This document shows, in pieces, positions 1-8,637 of a stretch of 64,000 bases of DNA (the stretch's first letter is position 1; each line of letters opens with the position of its first letter). The stretch is from Bog-793 sp963785415 (GTDB lineage Bacteria; Actinomycetota; Acidimicrobiia; Acidimicrobiales; Bog-793). The translations under genes were made by a program, and so were the position numbers. A model generated the notes under the pieces. That model worked only from the letters and a program-made list of their open reading frames with translations. It made no database searches and had not been told where the DNA came from. The stretch covers positions 2,029,976-2,093,975 of the forward strand of contig CAWAVB010000001.1 of the NCBI GenBank assembly GCA_963785415.1. The letters are read 5' to 3'.

Positions 1-789
1 CGGCCCCGGCCCGGGCCGGGGTCGCCGGCGGGGCAGGACGGCGATCCCGCCTTCGCCGTCGTCGATGACGCGCAGCTCGGCGCCGTAGTGGCGGGCGAGC
101 GCCGCCTCCGTCAGGACCTCGCGCGCCGTACCGTCGGCGATGATCCTCCCGCCGGCGAGGAGCGCGAGGCGGTCGGCGAACTCGCCGGCGAGGGTGAGAT
201 CGTGCATCGCCGAGACGACGGTGAGCCCGTGCTCGTCGCGCAACTCGTCGACGAGCTCGAGGACGTGTTGGCCGTGGCCGACGTCGAGCGCCGCGGTCGG
301 CTCGTCGAGGAGCAGGACCGGCGCCTCCTGGGCGAGCGCCCGGGCGAGCACGGCGCGCTGGGCCTCGCCGCCCGAGAGCGAGCCGAGGGTCCGCCCGGCG
401 AGCCCGTCGAGGCCGAGACGGGTAAGCACCCCGGCGGTGACGGCGCGGTCGTGCCGGCTCTCCGTGCCGAAAAAGGCGATGTGCGGGGTCCGGCCGAGCG
501 CCACGTAGTCGGTCACCGTCGTCGTCGCCGGCAGGACCGGACGCTGGGGGACATAGGCGACCGCCCGCGCCAGGCGTCGCCGGCTCGCCGTGTCGATCGC
601 CTCGTCGTCGAAGCGCACCTCGCCGTGGTGGGCGACGAGGCCGCCGAGGGCGCGGAGCAGTGTCGTCTTGCCGCCGCCGTTCGGCCCGATGAGGCAGAGC
701 CAACCGCCCGAGTCGACCTCGAGCGAGATGCCCGCGACGACCTCGTGGCCCTCGTAGGCGACGCGGAGCCCGGTAGCCGAGACCTTCAC
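1..789 (-). CDS. btuD: Cobalamin-type ABC transporter ATPase, BtuD/FecE-like (partial, cut by window edge)
   Basis: Reading the minus strand from a GTG at 789 gives an open frame to the window edge (about 263 residues visible). It has a Walker A motif GPNGGGKTT near residue 36, a signature LSGGEAQR, a Walker B VLLLDEPT and an H-loop SAMHDL, in the usual order for a FecE/BtuD ATPase. The GTG overlaps the TGA of the permease gene (GTGA), so the two are translationally coupled. The protein would energise the permease at the inner face of the membrane. The cobalamin riboswitch upstream of the operon makes vitamin B12 or another corrinoid the likely substrate; heme or siderophore import uses the same families. 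The C-terminal end lies outside the window, and the visible end is rich in Arg/Pro. Confidence 0.9.
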   Translation of the reverse strand, partial: MKVSATGLRVAYEGHEVVAGISLEVDSGGWLCLIGPNGGGKTTLLRALGGLVAHHGEVRFDDEAIDTASRRRLARAVAYVPQRPVLPATTTVTDYVALGRTPHIAFFGTESRHDRAVTAGVLTRLGLDGLAGRTLGSLSGGEAQRAVLARALAQEAPVLLLDEPTAALDVGHGQHVLELVDELRDEHGLTVVSAMHDLTLAGEFADRLALLAGGRIIADGTAREVLTEAALARHYGAELRVIDDGEGGIAVLPRRRPRPGPGP

Positions 790-1876
790 GACGCCCGCCT
801 CGACTGGCGCAGCACGACGAGGAAGAACGGCGCACCGACGAACGCCGTGACGACGCCGAGCGGCACCTCGGCGGGCGACAGGACGGTGCGGGCGACGAGG
901 TCGGCGAGGATGAGGAACGCCGCGCCGCCGAGGATCGAAAGCGGCAGGATCCGCCGGTAGCTCGGACCGACGACGAGCCGGACGGTGTGCGGCACGATGA
1001 TGCCGACGAAGCCGACGAGCCCGCTTACCGCGACGACCGCCGCCGTGGCGAGCGTCGAGGCGACGACGACGAGGAGGCGGACGCGTCCGGCCTTCACGCC
1101 AAGGCTGTCGGCCTCCTCGTCGCCGACGGCCATCACGTCGAGGAGCCGGCGGCAGGCGAGGAGGATGGCGCCGCAGACGACGACGTAGGGGACGACGAGC
1201 CCGACCTCCTGCCAGTCCGCCGTGGAGAGCCCTCCGAGGATCCAGGAGTAGACCTGCTCGAGCGTCGCCGTGTTGCGTTGTTGGGTGTAGGTCTGGATCG
1301 CCGTGAAGAACGAGCCGACGGCGACACCGGCGAGGATGAGGCTCGTCGTCGTGCGCTGGCGCTGGCCGGAGCGGCCGAGCACGTAGGTGAGGGCGACGGC
1401 GACGAGCGCGCCGGCGAACGCGGCGAGCGGCACCGGATCGACCACCCACGACGTCGCGCCCGGCACGGCGGCGACGGCGATCGTCGCGCCGAGCCCGGCC
1501 CCGGCCGCCACGCCGAGCAGGTAGGGGTCGGCAAGGGGGTTCTGGAACACGCCCTGGTAGGAGGCCCCCGCCATGGCGAGGGTCGCGCCGACGAGGGCGC
1601 CGAGCACGACGCGGGGGCGCGGATCTGCCAGACGATCCCGGAGTCGAGTGCCGAGACGTGGCTGTGGTAGCCGAGGGGCAGTTTCGAGACGAGCACCGAG
1701 AGCACCGTCCCGGGCGACAGGTCCGCCGGCCCGATGAGCACCGACACGAGGGCCGCACCGGCGAGCACCACGCAGGCACCGACGAGGAGCCACGGGCCGA
1801 GGCGGGCCCGCGCCAGACCCGGCGTCGGCCCGCCCGCCCGCCGGGTCAGGCGCCGCCGTGCCGCTTGATCCGCCAC
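786..1876 (-). CDS. btuC: Cobalamin-type ABC transporter permease, BtuC/FecCD family, with an apparent frameshift
   Basis: The family's N-terminal part (first membrane segment, then VWQIRAP) is read in one frame from a possible GTG at 1876. The rest (RVVLGALVGA, then QNPLADPYLLG and eight or so further membrane segments, ending LRQSRRAS) is in another frame. The switch falls at a run of five G on the plus strand (1613-1617). Adding one G would give the family-consensus join WQIRAPRVVLGALVGA with no other change, so a single missing base is the simplest explanation. The GTG at 1876 lies inside the end of the binding-protein gene, and the stop overlaps the ATPase start, so this is a tight operon. 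If the base is really missing, the transporter is inactive. The substrate call rests on the riboswitch. Confidence 0.85.
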
Positions 1877-2838
1877 AGCGCGGCTTCGATGTCCCGGGCG
1901 AGGACGACGACCCGGGGGCCCCAACGCGAGGCGATGTCGTCGTTCAGCCCGACGACGGCCCCGTCGCGCACGGCGGCGACGCTTCCCCACCCCGGTCGGG
2001 CCGCGACGGTGTGCGCCGACTGGCCGCAGCAGATCGTGTCGGCGAGGAAGATGATCCGGGGGTCGGCCTTCACGATGTACTCGTCGGAGAGCTGCGGGTA
2101 GCCGCTCGACGCGCCCTTGGCGGCGTCCGCGATGTCCCGTAGCCCGAACATCTTGAGCAGCTGGCCGACATAGGTCGACGACGTGACCGAGTAGAAGTCC
2201 GTCTCAAGTTCGAAGTAGTAGGTCTCGGGCGGGGAAAAGCGCGGCGCGCCGGCGATCGCCGCCGCGATCTCGGCGCGCATGCGCCGCACGAGTGCGACCG
2301 CCCGGCCGGCGTGGCCGGTGACCCTCCCGAGCGCCTCGATCTGGGCGTAGGTGCCGGCGAGATCCGTCGCAGCCGGTTCGAGCAGGACGCGCACTCCGAG
2401 CGCGGCGAGCGACTTCACGAACCCCTCGGGGTTGTAGGAGACGACGACGAGATCGGGGTTGTAGCGCGCGATCGCCTCGATGTTCGGTTCGAGGCCCGAG
2501 AGCTTCGTGCGCGGGGCGTCAGCCGGGTAGTCGGAGTCTTCGTCGACGGCGACCACCTGGCGGCCCGCACCGATCGCGTAGAGCATCTCGGTCGCTGTCG
2601 GCGAGAGCGAGATGATCCGGTCCGGTGGCGTTGTTGTCGCCCCGATCGCGGCCGCGCTCGCGTGGCGCATGGCGTGGTCCGGGCGGATCGCGGCCTGGGT
2701 GGCTGATCCTGTGAGCAGCGACGCCAGGACCGCGACGGCGGCACCGGCGACGAGAAGGCCCCTCGGCCGTGGGGCCCGGCTTGTCCGCACCCGGGATCGC
2801 GGCGCGCGCCACCTCCCTAAACGGTCGAACGTGTTCAC
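1846..2838 (-). CDS. btuF: Cobalamin-type substrate-binding protein, BtuF/FhuD-like
   Basis: The 330-residue protein begins with a basic stretch and a hydrophobic segment (LLVAGAAVAVLASLLTG), so it is exported. There is no cysteine lipobox. The mature part opens with RIISLSPTATEMLYAIGAG and continues with LEPNIEAIARYNPDLVVV, the hallmarks of class III (BtuF/FhuD) binding proteins. It would capture the corrinoid outside the membrane and deliver it to the permease encoded directly downstream. Its 3' end overlaps the putative permease start. A cobalamin riboswitch occupies the leader. The start at 2838 (ATG) was chosen because it is followed by the signal sequence; a start a little further in is possible. 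Confidence 0.88.
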   Translation of the reverse strand: MNTFDRLGRWRAPRSRVRTSRAPRPRGLLVAGAAVAVLASLLTGSATQAAIRPDHAMRHASAAAIGATTTPPDRIISLSPTATEMLYAIGAGRQVVAVDEDSDYPADAPRTKLSGLEPNIEAIARYNPDLVVVSYNPEGFVKSLAALGVRVLLEPAATDLAGTYAQIEALGRVTGHAGRAVALVRRMRAEIAAAIAGAPRFSPPETYYFELETDFYSVTSSTYVGQLLKMFGLRDIADAAKGASSGYPQLSDEYIVKADPRIIFLADTICCGQSAHTVAARPGWGSVAAVRDGAVVGLNDDIASRWGPRVVVLARDIEAALWRIKRHGGA

Positions 2839-2944
2839 ATCCCGCTCCTCCTGGCCGAGCGCGCGGCCTGTCGGTCGGCCTCACCCTCGGAGCGGGGACA
2901 CCCCCGGGAAGGTCCCAGGGGCGCTGCACCTTGCAGCCGCCAAC

Positions 2945-3145
2945 CTTGACGCGAGGCTCGACATCTCCTCCCGAGGCAGGTCTCCTGACTCCCGGATCAA
3001 CGCTTCCCCGTGCCTTCCCAGGACCGGTGTCCCAGTGGCGTCGCTCGGGTTCGCTCCCCGGTCACAGTGGCGCGACCGTGCCGGACTCCCACCGGCTTCC
3101 CTTTTCGGCCACCGGCTCAACGTCGCCGGCGGCTACCTCGGGTGC
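2945..3145 (-). ncRNA. Cobalamin (B12) riboswitch
   Basis: On the minus strand, 5' to 3', the region reads GGGAAGCCGGTGGGAGTCCG, then CGCCACTGTG, a stretch with CTGGGAAGG, and finally the B12 box GAGTCAGGAGACCTGCCTC. These are the conserved blocks of the AdoCbl riboswitch class in the correct order and spacing. It lies between the FTR1 gene and btuF, about 110 bases before the btuF start. It should lower btuFCD expression when adenosylcobalamin is plentiful. A GC-rich segment between the B12 box and btuF (about 2880-2945) may hold the expression-platform hairpin. The exact ends are estimates. Confidence 0.93.
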
Positions 3146-3201
3146 TACGCAATTCGTGCAGCGGCGACATTCTGCACGGCACCCCCGACGGGTGCAACCA
3201 C

Positions 3202-4068
3202 CTAGGACGCCTCGTTCGTTGCCCGGCCGCCCGCGCCGCCCCGGCCGGCGCGCCGGGCCCGGGCGTCGCGCCGGCTGAGGGTGACGAAGACGGTGACCGC
3301 GGTCGCCGCGTAGGCGAGGTAGGCGATGAGCTGGAGCGCCGTCGGCTGGTCGGCGTAGCCGACGAGGGAGTGGAACACGTCGCCGATCGAGGAGCCCTCC
3401 GAAAGCTGCCGGCTCGTGTCCCACAGGTGGCCCGAGAGGATGTGGACCCAGCCGAGCTGCTGGAGGTTCTCGACGATGTCGGCGACGAGGCCGGCGGCGA
3501 AGATCATGAGCACCGTCCCGACGACGGTGAAAAAGATCCCGAGGTTGACCCTCCGGCCGAGCCGGTAGATGGCGAAGGAGAACCCGAGCGCGCCGACGAG
3601 CCCGGCGACCGCCCCGACAAGCGTGCCGCGGGTGCCGGCGGCGAAGACGATCGCCAGGGTGAACACCGCCGTCTCGAGGCCCTCCCGCCCGACCGCCTGG
3701 AAGGCGAGGAGGCCGAGGCCGTAGCGCTCGCGCCGCCCGAGCGCCCGGTCGGCGCGGGCGGCGAGGTCGCGGGACATCGAACGGGCGTGCCGGCGCATCC
3801 AGAACGTCATGTAGGTGAGCACGACGACGGCGAGGGCGTAGGTTGCCGTCTCGAAGATCGTCTGGACCCGCGATCCGCTGTAGGAGTGGATCGTGTAGTA
3901 GGCGGCGAACCCGCCGGCGGTGGCGAGCCCGACGGCGAGGCCGACGCCGACGAAGATGTCGCGGAAGTGGCGGCGCTGGCCCGTGCGGTCGAGGTACGAG
4001 AGCAGGATCGCGACGATGATGCTGGCCTCAGTGCCTTCGCGCAGGAAGATGACGAACGTCGCGAGCAA
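3202..4068 (-). CDS. FTR1-family iron permease
   Basis: The protein has seven or so membrane segments and the two FTR1 iron-binding motifs: LREGTEASII near the N-terminus and GREGLETAVF near residue 135. Members import ferric or ferrous iron across the membrane, often with a periplasmic partner (EfeO/EfeB type), none of which is adjacent here. I prefer a TTG start at 4068: it gives the common family start LATFVIFLREG and is preceded by GGGGGG at a suitable distance. An open frame also extends upstream to an ATG at 4161, but that stretch is A/T-rich and looks like promoter DNA (TTGACT near 4120). Length from the TTG is 288 residues. It is divergent from the peroxiredoxin gene. Confidence 0.85.
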   Translation of the reverse strand: MLATFVIFLREGTEASIIVAILLSYLDRTGQRRHFRDIFVGVGLAVGLATAGGFAAYYTIHSYSGSRVQTIFETATYALAVVVLTYMTFWMRRHARSMSRDLAARADRALGRRERYGLGLLAFQAVGREGLETAVFTLAIVFAAGTRGTLVGAVAGLVGALGFSFAIYRLGRRVNLGIFFTVVGTVLMIFAAGLVADIVENLQQLGWVHILSGHLWDTSRQLSEGSSIGDVFHSLVGYADQPTALQLIAYLAYAATAVTVFVTLSRRDARARRAGRGGAGGRATNEAS

Positions 4069-4237
4069 CCGGCCCCCCGAAATCCCAATTTCAGGTGTAC
4101 TTGATATCTGACATCCAGTCAACCTGATATTCGTGGTTAACTGGAAATCGGCGGGGAGCATCGCCGCGTTGTTTGCCTATGGTGGATCGCGGGCCCGTTC
4201 CGTGGACAGGGCCGGCCGACGAGGGAGGAGGGCGGAC

Positions 4238-4720
4238 TTGACGATCGCTGTGGGGCAGCGCATCCCCGATGTCGAGCTGCGCACGATGGAGTCGAACGGG
4301 CCGCAGCCGGTCCGCAGCACGGACGTGCTGGGGCACGGGCGGGTGGTCGTCTTCGGGTTGCCGGGCGCGTTCACGCCGACGTGCACCGACTTCCACCTGC
4401 CGGGATTCGTCATGCGCGCCGAGGAGATGAAGGCGAAGGGGGTCGACGTCATCGCCTGTGTCTCGGTGAACGACGCCTGGGTGATGGATGCCTGGGGCTC
4501 CTACCGCCGGGTCGGCGACAAGGTGCTCATGCTCGCCGATGGCAACGGCGAGTTCACCCGGGCGCTCGGGCTCGACGAGGACCTGTCGGCGAGCGGGCTC
4601 GGCGTGCGTTCGCAGCGCTACGCCGCCGTGCTCGACGACGGCGTCGTCACCTACCTCGGCATTGAGCCCGGGCCCGGGCTCTCGGTGAGCGGCGCCGAGG
4701 CGGTGCTCGAGGCCCTGTGA
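4238..4720 (+). CDS. Peroxiredoxin of the Prx5/type II (redoxin) group
   Basis: The 160-residue protein contains PGAFTPTCTDFHLPGF, the active-site block of Prx5-type peroxiredoxins, with the peroxidatic cysteine in PTC. The second half (DAWVMDAWG, LADGNGEFTRALGL, RSQRYAAVLDDG) also fits this group. It would reduce H2O2 or organic hydroperoxides in the cytoplasm using a thiol donor. The TTG start at 4238 is chosen because a strong GAGGGAGGAGG ribosome-binding site lies just upstream and the family begins with a short IAVGQRIPDV stretch; the upstream extension to 4133 is not family-like. It is divergent from the FTR1 permease, so iron uptake and peroxide defence may share a control region (inference). 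Confidence 0.88.
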   Translation: MTIAVGQRIPDVELRTMESNGPQPVRSTDVLGHGRVVVFGLPGAFTPTCTDFHLPGFVMRAEEMKAKGVDVIACVSVNDAWVMDAWGSYRRVGDKVLMLADGNGEFTRALGLDEDLSASGLGVRSQRYAAVLDDGVVTYLGIEPGPGLSVSGAEAVLEAL

Positions 4721-4749
4721 GGTCCCGACGGCGGGACGCACGGGAGGGG

Positions 4750-4778
4750 TTGACATGATTGTGAGTGGTTACTAACAT
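4750..4778 (+). promoter_or_regulatory. Sigma-70-type promoter of the tetR gene with embedded operator
   Basis: TTGACA (4750-4755), a 17-base spacer and TAACAT (4773-4778) give a near-consensus promoter. The GTG at 4786 lies 7 bases beyond the -10, so the transcript is probably leaderless. The spacer contains TGAGTGGTTACTAA (4762-4775), which resembles the motif in front of the MFS gene, so the regulator probably controls itself. Confidence 0.7.
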
Positions 4779-4785
4779 CGTTGAT

Positions 4786-5418
4786 GTGACCGCCGACCCG
4801 GGTCTTGCGACACCGGTCCCGAAGCGCAGCGGGCTGCGGATGACCGCCGACGAACGGCGCGCCGCCGTCCTCCAGTCCGCACTGAAGGTCTTCGCCCGCG
4901 ACGGCATCGCCGGGGCGTCGACCGAGGAGATCGCCGCCGGGGCGGGGATCTCCCAGCCGTATCTGTTCCGGCTCTTCGGGACGAAAAAGGAGCTCTTCTT
5001 GGAGACCGTCGCGCTTGGCTGCGCGGCGATCATCCGGTCGTTCCGGCAGGCGAGCGAGGGTCTCGAAGGCGCCGAGGCGCTCGAGGCGATGGGCCGGAGC
5101 TACCCCGCGCTCATCACCAACCACGACCTGCTCCTCATCCAGCTGCAGGGCTACGCGGCGTCGGGCGACCCGGAGATCCGCGCCTTCACGTCGGGCCAGT
5201 TCGCGAACATCGTCCACTACGTCGCCGACCGCACCGGACTCGGGCCGGCGGCGATGCGGGAGTTCTTCGCCCAGGGGATGCTCTGCAACCTCGTCGCCGC
5301 GCTCGAGCTCGCAGGCGTCGAGGAGCTCTGGAGCGACCTCCAGGACAACCCGTTCGTGAAGGCCATGCACGGCCCGTTCTTCGCCCGCCGCGGCGCCGAG
5401 CCGCCGACCGCCGACTAG
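4786..5418 (+). CDS. TetR-family transcriptional regulator
   Basis: The N-terminal third is a TetR helix-turn-helix: ALKVFARDGIAGASTEEIAA then GISQPYLFRLFGTKKELF. The remainder is an all-helical ligand domain without a recognisable signature. The GTG at 4786 follows the -10 by 7 bases, which favours a leaderless start giving 210 residues. An in-frame GTG at 4765 lies between the promoter elements and is unlikely. An MFS exporter follows directly, in the usual arrangement for a drug- or metabolite-responsive repressor and its target pump. Related near-palindromes precede both genes. Confidence 0.9.
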   Translation: MTADPGLATPVPKRSGLRMTADERRAAVLQSALKVFARDGIAGASTEEIAAGAGISQPYLFRLFGTKKELFLETVALGCAAIIRSFRQASEGLEGAEALEAMGRSYPALITNHDLLLIQLQGYAASGDPEIRAFTSGQFANIVHYVADRTGLGPAAMREFFAQGMLCNLVAALELAGVEELWSDLQDNPFVKAMHGPFFARRGAEPPTAD

Positions 5419-5453
5419 GCCGGTACCGCCTCTCCGAGTTCCGTTGTGCAATC

Positions 5454-5474
5454 GATAACTAGTGACTACTCAAT
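5454..5474 (+). promoter_or_regulatory. Putative TetR operator before the MFS exporter
   Basis: The sequence TAACTAGTGACTACTCAA contains, on the opposite strand, TTGAGTAGTCACTAG. It matches the TGAGTGGTTACTAA seen within the tetR promoter at most positions (TGAGT-N4-ACTA). Two copies of one near-palindrome next to a TetR gene and its neighbour suggest the binding site of that regulator. Confidence 0.55.
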
Positions 5475-5499
5475 ACCAAGAAGAGCGAAGGAGGGCAGT

Positions 5500-6951
5500 G
5501 TGATCACCAGTGACGCAGCTCGAGCCCGGAGCGCCGGATCCGCCCGCCGGCCCCGTTCGACCGTCTTCTGGGCGATCCTCATCACCGGTGTGGCGCAGTT
5601 CATGGCGGCGCTCGACAATCTCGTCGTCACGACGGCGCTGCCGGTGATCCGTCGCAGCCTCGGAACCGGTCTCGCCGGCCTCGAGTGGACGGTCAACGCG
5701 TTCACGCTGACCTTCGCCGTGTTCTTGCTCACGGGCGCCGCGCTCGGTGACCGCTTCGGCCGGCGCCGGATGTTCGTCGTCGGGCTCGCGCTCTTCACTG
5801 TCTCGTCCGCCGCGGCCGCGCTCGCGCCGAACATCGACGCGCTCGTCGCGGCCCGCGCCTTCCAGGGAGCCGGTGGCGCGCTCATCGTGCCGCTCTCGCT
5901 GACACTGCTGTCGGCCGGGGTGCCCGCGGCGCGCCGCGACATCGCGCTTGGCATCTGGGGTGCCCTCGGCGGGCTCGCCGTCGCCGTCGGGCCGCTCGTC
6001 GGCGGTGCCGTCGTCCAGGGATTGTCGTGGCACTGGATCTTCTGGATCAACGTCCCGATCGGGATCGCGCTCGTACCGCTCGCCAGGTTCCGCCTCGCCG
6101 AGTCCTTTGGTGACCGCCGGCCGCTCGACGTCACCGGCGTCGTCCTGGCGAGCGCGGGGCTTTTCGGGGTCGTGTTCGGCCTCGTTCGGGGCGGTGCGCT
6201 CGGCTGGGGGAGCGACGAGGTGCTCGCCGGATTCGCCGCCGGAGCCGCGGCGCTCGCCGGGTTCTTCCTGACCGAGCACCGCTCCGCCCATCCGATGCTG
6301 CCGCTCCGGCTGTTCCGACTGCGGAGCTTCTCGGTCGTGAACGGCGTCTCGGTGTTCATGAGCTTCGGGATGTTCGGGTCGATCTTCTTCCTCGCCCAGT
6401 TCCTCCAGACGGTCCAGCACTACTCGCCGCTCTCCGCGGGGATCCGGACGCTGCCTTGGACGGCGATGCCCGTCGTCGTCGCGCCGGCCGCGGGACTGCT
6501 CGTCGAGCGGCTCGGCGGGCGCGCGCTCATCGCGACGGGGCTCGCCCTGCAGGCGGTCGGGCTCGGATGGATCGCCGTCGTGCTCACGCCGACGACGCCG
6601 TACGTGGACTTCATCCCGGCCTTCGTCTTGTCCGGCGTCGGGATGTCGCTCTTTTTCGTCCCGGTCGCCTCCGTCGTCCTCGGCGCGGTGCCCCGTGTCG
6701 CCGAGGGCGTCGCCTCGGGAACGAACAACGCCCTGCGCGAACTCGGCGGGGTGCTCGGGATTTCCGTCTTGGGCGCAGTGTTCGCGAGCTTCGGGAGCTA
6801 CACGAGCGGCGCGAGCTACGTCACCGGGCTCATGCCGGCGCTGCGCGTCGGTATCGGCGTCGTCGCCGTCGGCGCGTTGCTCGCGCACCTGCTTCCGGGC
6901 CGGCGCCAAACCGACCCGCTGCTCGCGGCGTCGGCGCTGGAGGCGGCGTGA
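5500..6951 (+). CDS. MFS multidrug exporter, DHA2 (EmrB/QacA) family
   Basis: The 483-residue protein has about 14 predicted membrane segments. Family motifs include QFMAALDNLVVTTALPVI in the first segment, GDRFGRRRMF in the first cytoplasmic loop, and ARAFQGAGGALIVPLSLTLL in the motif-C-like region. Members are proton antiporters exporting drugs, dyes or metabolites. The GTG at 5500 is chosen because GAAGGAGGG lies about 7 bases upstream; a longer frame to 5446 would begin inside the operator region. It follows the TetR gene by 81 bases and probably responds to it. The substrate cannot be read from the sequence. Confidence 0.9.
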   Translation: MITSDAARARSAGSARRPRSTVFWAILITGVAQFMAALDNLVVTTALPVIRRSLGTGLAGLEWTVNAFTLTFAVFLLTGAALGDRFGRRRMFVVGLALFTVSSAAAALAPNIDALVAARAFQGAGGALIVPLSLTLLSAGVPAARRDIALGIWGALGGLAVAVGPLVGGAVVQGLSWHWIFWINVPIGIALVPLARFRLAESFGDRRPLDVTGVVLASAGLFGVVFGLVRGGALGWGSDEVLAGFAAGAAALAGFFLTEHRSAHPMLPLRLFRLRSFSVVNGVSVFMSFGMFGSIFFLAQFLQTVQHYSPLSAGIRTLPWTAMPVVVAPAAGLLVERLGGRALIATGLALQAVGLGWIAVVLTPTTPYVDFIPAFVLSGVGMSLFFVPVASVVLGAVPRVAEGVASGTNNALRELGGVLGISVLGAVFASFGSYTSGASYVTGLMPALRVGIGVVAVGALLAHLLPGRRQTDPLLAASALEAA

Positions 6952-7003
6952 CGCGCCTTTCCGCCGAGGTCGGGGCGCCTTCGAGTCGCGTCGGCCGACC
7001 GAT

Positions 7004-7009
7004 TAGATT
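7004..7009 (+). promoter_or_regulatory. -10 element for leaderless pdxS transcription
   Basis: TAGATT lies 6 bases before the pdxS ATG at 7016, so transcription should begin at or next to the start codon. No convincing ribosome-binding site is present between them. No clear -35 is seen. Confidence 0.5.
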
Positions 7010-7015
7010 CAAGGC

Positions 7016-7930
7016 ATGGCGAGCAAGCGCGGGACGAAAGGTAACGCAGCGGAACACGTGACGGGGACGGACCGGGTGAAGCGCGGCCTCGCCGAGATGC
7101 TGCGGGGCGGCGTGATCATGGACGTCGTGACCCCCGAGCACGCGAAGATCGCCGAGGACGCCGGGGCCGTCGCCGTGATGGCGCTCGAGCGTGTCCCGGC
7201 CGACATCCGTCGGGACGGTGGCGTCGCGCGCATGAGCGACCCGGCTCTCATCGAGGCGATCAAGGCGGCGGTGACGATCCCCGTCATGGCCAAGGCGCGC
7301 ATCGGGCACTTCGCCGAGGCGCAGATCCTCGAGGCGCTGGAGGTCGACTACATCGACGAGAGCGAGGTCCTTACCCCGGCCGACGAGGCGTACCACATCG
7401 ACAAGTGGGCCTTCGAGGTCCCGTTCGTCTGCGGCGCGACGAACCTCGGCGAGGCGCTGCGGCGCATCTCGGAGGGCGCGGCGCTGATCCGCTCGAAAGG
7501 GGAGGCCGGGACCGGGAACATCGTCGAGGCCGTGCGGCACCTCCGTTCGATCCTCGGTGACATCCGCGCCATCGCCAGCTGCGACCCCACCGAGCGCTAC
7601 GGGTGGGCGAAGCACCTCCAGGCTCCGGTCGGGCTCGTCGAGGAGATCGCCGGGACGGGCCGGCTCCCCGTGCCGCTTTTCTGCGCCGGCGGGATCGCCA
7701 CCCCCGCCGACGCCGCGCTCGTCATGCAGCTCGGCGCCGAGGCGGTCTTCGTCGGTTCCGGAATCTTCAAGAGCGAGGACCCCGCCCTCCGCGGCCGGGC
7801 GATCGTCGAGGCGACGGCGCACTTCACCGACCCCGAGATTCTCGCCAAGGTGTCGCGCGGCCTTGGCACGCCGATGAAGGGCGCCGAGATCGCGACCCTC
7901 GAGACGAGGCTTGCCGATCGCGGCTGGTGA
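7016..7930 (+). CDS. pdxS: Pyridoxal 5'-phosphate synthase, synthase subunit
   Basis: This is a full-length (304 residues) PdxS. It makes PLP from ribose 5-phosphate, glyceraldehyde 3-phosphate and ammonia supplied by PdxT. Recognisable blocks are GGVIMDVVTPEHAKIAEDAG, MALERVPADIRRDGGVARM with the lysine-containing VMAKARIGHF further on, IDESEVLTPAD, and FCAGGIATPADAALVMQLGA near the phosphate site. It folds as a TIM barrel that forms dodecamers with PdxT. The partner pdxT begins two bases after the stop. The start has a -10 element immediately upstream and so is likely leaderless. Confidence 0.97.
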   Translation: MASKRGTKGNAAEHVTGTDRVKRGLAEMLRGGVIMDVVTPEHAKIAEDAGAVAVMALERVPADIRRDGGVARMSDPALIEAIKAAVTIPVMAKARIGHFAEAQILEALEVDYIDESEVLTPADEAYHIDKWAFEVPFVCGATNLGEALRRISEGAALIRSKGEAGTGNIVEAVRHLRSILGDIRAIASCDPTERYGWAKHLQAPVGLVEEIAGTGRLPVPLFCAGGIATPADAALVMQLGAEAVFVGSGIFKSEDPALRGRAIVEATAHFTDPEILAKVSRGLGTPMKGAEIATLETRLADRGW

Positions 7931-7931
7931 G

Positions 7932-8585
7932 ATGGCGCGGGAACCGACCGCCGCGGCCCGGGGCCGTGCTGTCGTCCACGCCCCGGCGATCGGGGTGCTC
8001 GCGCTCCAGGGCGACGTCTCCGAGCACGTCGGCGCGTTGTGCGCCCTCGGCGTCGAGGTCGTCGAGGTTCGGCTGCCCGCCGATCTCGCCCGCATCGGCG
8101 GGCTCGTGCTCCCGGGCGGGGAGTCGACGACGCTCCAGCTGCTTATCGAGGCGGCCGGCCTGCGGTCGTCGATCGCCGCGCGGCTCGCGGCGGGGATGCC
8201 CGTCCTCGGCACCTGCGCCGGGATGATCCTGCTCGCCGCCACGGTGCTCGACGGCCGGCCCGACCAGTGGAGCTTCGGCGCCATCGACCTCGCGGTGCGC
8301 CGGAACGCGTTCGGCCGCCAGGTGGCCTCGTTCGAGGAGGACCTCGAGCTCGACGGCGTCGCCGGTGGGCCCATGCACGCCGTGTTCATCCGCGCCCCCG
8401 TCGTCGAAGCGGTCGGACCGGGGGTCGCGGTCCTGGCGAGTATCTCGATGTCCGGCGACGGCGTGCATCCCGTCGCCTGCCGCGAGGGGCGTGTGACCGT
8501 CACCGCGTTCCATCCCGAGCTCGTCGGCGACCACCGCTTCCACGAGCTGCTCGTCGCCGATGCGGTGGCGGCCGCGGCCGGCTGA
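7932..8585 (+). CDS. pdxT: Pyridoxal 5'-phosphate synthase, glutaminase subunit
   Basis: The protein is a class I glutamine amidotransferase that releases ammonia for PdxS. It shows IGVLALQGDVSEHV at the start of the domain, LVLPGGESTT at the oxyanion region, the nucleophile cysteine in LGTCAGMI, and the catalytic His-Glu pair in FHPEL. The ATG at 7932 follows the pdxS stop by one base. A GTG or ATG slightly upstream (7911) would overlap pdxS and add a non-family N-terminus. At 217 residues it is slightly longer than usual because of about 24 extra N-terminal residues. Confidence 0.96.
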   Translation: MAREPTAAARGRAVVHAPAIGVLALQGDVSEHVGALCALGVEVVEVRLPADLARIGGLVLPGGESTTLQLLIEAAGLRSSIAARLAAGMPVLGTCAGMILLAATVLDGRPDQWSFGAIDLAVRRNAFGRQVASFEEDLELDGVAGGPMHAVFIRAPVVEAVGPGVAVLASISMSGDGVHPVACREGRVTVTAFHPELVGDHRFHELLVADAVAAAAG

Positions 8586-8637
8586 GTCCGGGCCGCGATT
8601 GGGCCGTCCCCGCTCACTCGGCGGTCTTTTCCCCGCG

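Noticed and set aside
88..960. Plus-strand open frame of 290 codons at the left edge
   Set aside because: It is a shadow of the ABC transporter ATPase and permease on the minus strand, which carry all the conserved motifs; the plus-strand product is Arg/Glu-rich without family features.
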